A DNA stretch of 16,415 bases from CAZBBB01 sp964490005 (GTDB lineage Bacteria; Planctomycetota; B15-G4): positions 1 through 16,415 of the forward strand of contig CAZBBB010000072.1 in the NCBI GenBank assembly GCA_964490005.1, given 5' to 3'. Both the position numbers and the translations under genes were made by a program. The notes below the pieces were generated by a model that saw only the letters and a program-made list of their open reading frames with translations, had not been told where the DNA came from and made no database searches. This document shows, piece by piece, positions 16,371-16,415 of this stretch (its first letter is position 1; each line of letters begins with the position of its first letter).

Positions 16371-16415
16371 AGGTTCCGCGCCGGCGTCGTGCTCGTGGCG
16401 GTGTTTGGTCTGACG

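Noticed and set aside
16210..16413. Frame giving an NRATGQPG repeat peptide
   Set aside because: It is produced by the 8-bp tandem repeat, which yields an 8-residue cycle in every frame without implying a protein.

Overview
The window is very GC-rich chromosomal DNA with densely packed genes and strong G/C third-position bias. Gene content suggests an uncultured bacterium, most likely a planctomycete. The pointers are a large secreted FG-GAP/VCBS protein whose N-terminal domain I associate with Planctomycetota, a DUF2911 protein, and a YtkA/di-haem peroxidase fusion. This placement is inference from protein style, because there is no rRNA in the window. No tRNA, rRNA, CRISPR array, integrase or transposase was seen.

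Layout. (1) 79-870: pseudouridine synthase of the RsuA/RluB type. (2) 964-4140: a tight three-gene operon of class I fructose-bisphosphate aldolase, a tandem-ACT protein and a 560-residue protein with a GNAT-like segment. (3) 4218-4475: a small gene interrupted by an in-frame TGA, read here as a SelW/Rdx-family selenoprotein with a CxxU redox motif. A hairpin with a GU-containing apical loop lies just downstream of the TGA and is a candidate bacterial SECIS. Conventional gene calling would lose or truncate this gene. (4) 4582-5960: a lipoprotein gene and an SRPBCC-domain gene, coupled by an ATGA overlap. (5) 6027-6635: a secreted protein of unknown function. (6) 6790-7595: a 4-oxalocrotonate tautomerase-like protein and a RimJ/RimL-type acetyltransferase, also ATGA-coupled. 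(7) 7629-8678, minus strand: an exported DUF2911 protein with TPR-like repeats. (8) 8794-9761: a DinB-fold protein coupled by GTGA to a T4 endonuclease V-type pyrimidine-dimer glycosylase. (9) 9890-12472: the 860-residue FG-GAP protein, convergent with (10) 12488-14131, minus strand: the YtkA plus di-haem peroxidase fusion. (11) 14237-15952: a DUF885 lipoprotein with a HEAYPGHH zinc-peptidase-like motif. (12) 15953-16415: a gene-poor tail holding a possible 40-codon ORF and an 8-bp tandem repeat.

Themes. Several genes start at, or shortly after, a -10-like hexamer (TACGAT, GATACT, TAGGAT), so leaderless or short-leader transcripts appear common. Much of the content is exported or periplasmic (two lipoproteins, the DUF2911 protein, the FG-GAP protein, the peroxidase fusion, the 6027 protein). 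Intracellular functions are RNA modification, glycolysis, redox chemistry and UV-damage repair. The most notable item is the hidden selenoprotein. If correct, the host must carry selA/selB/selC/selD elsewhere in the genome.
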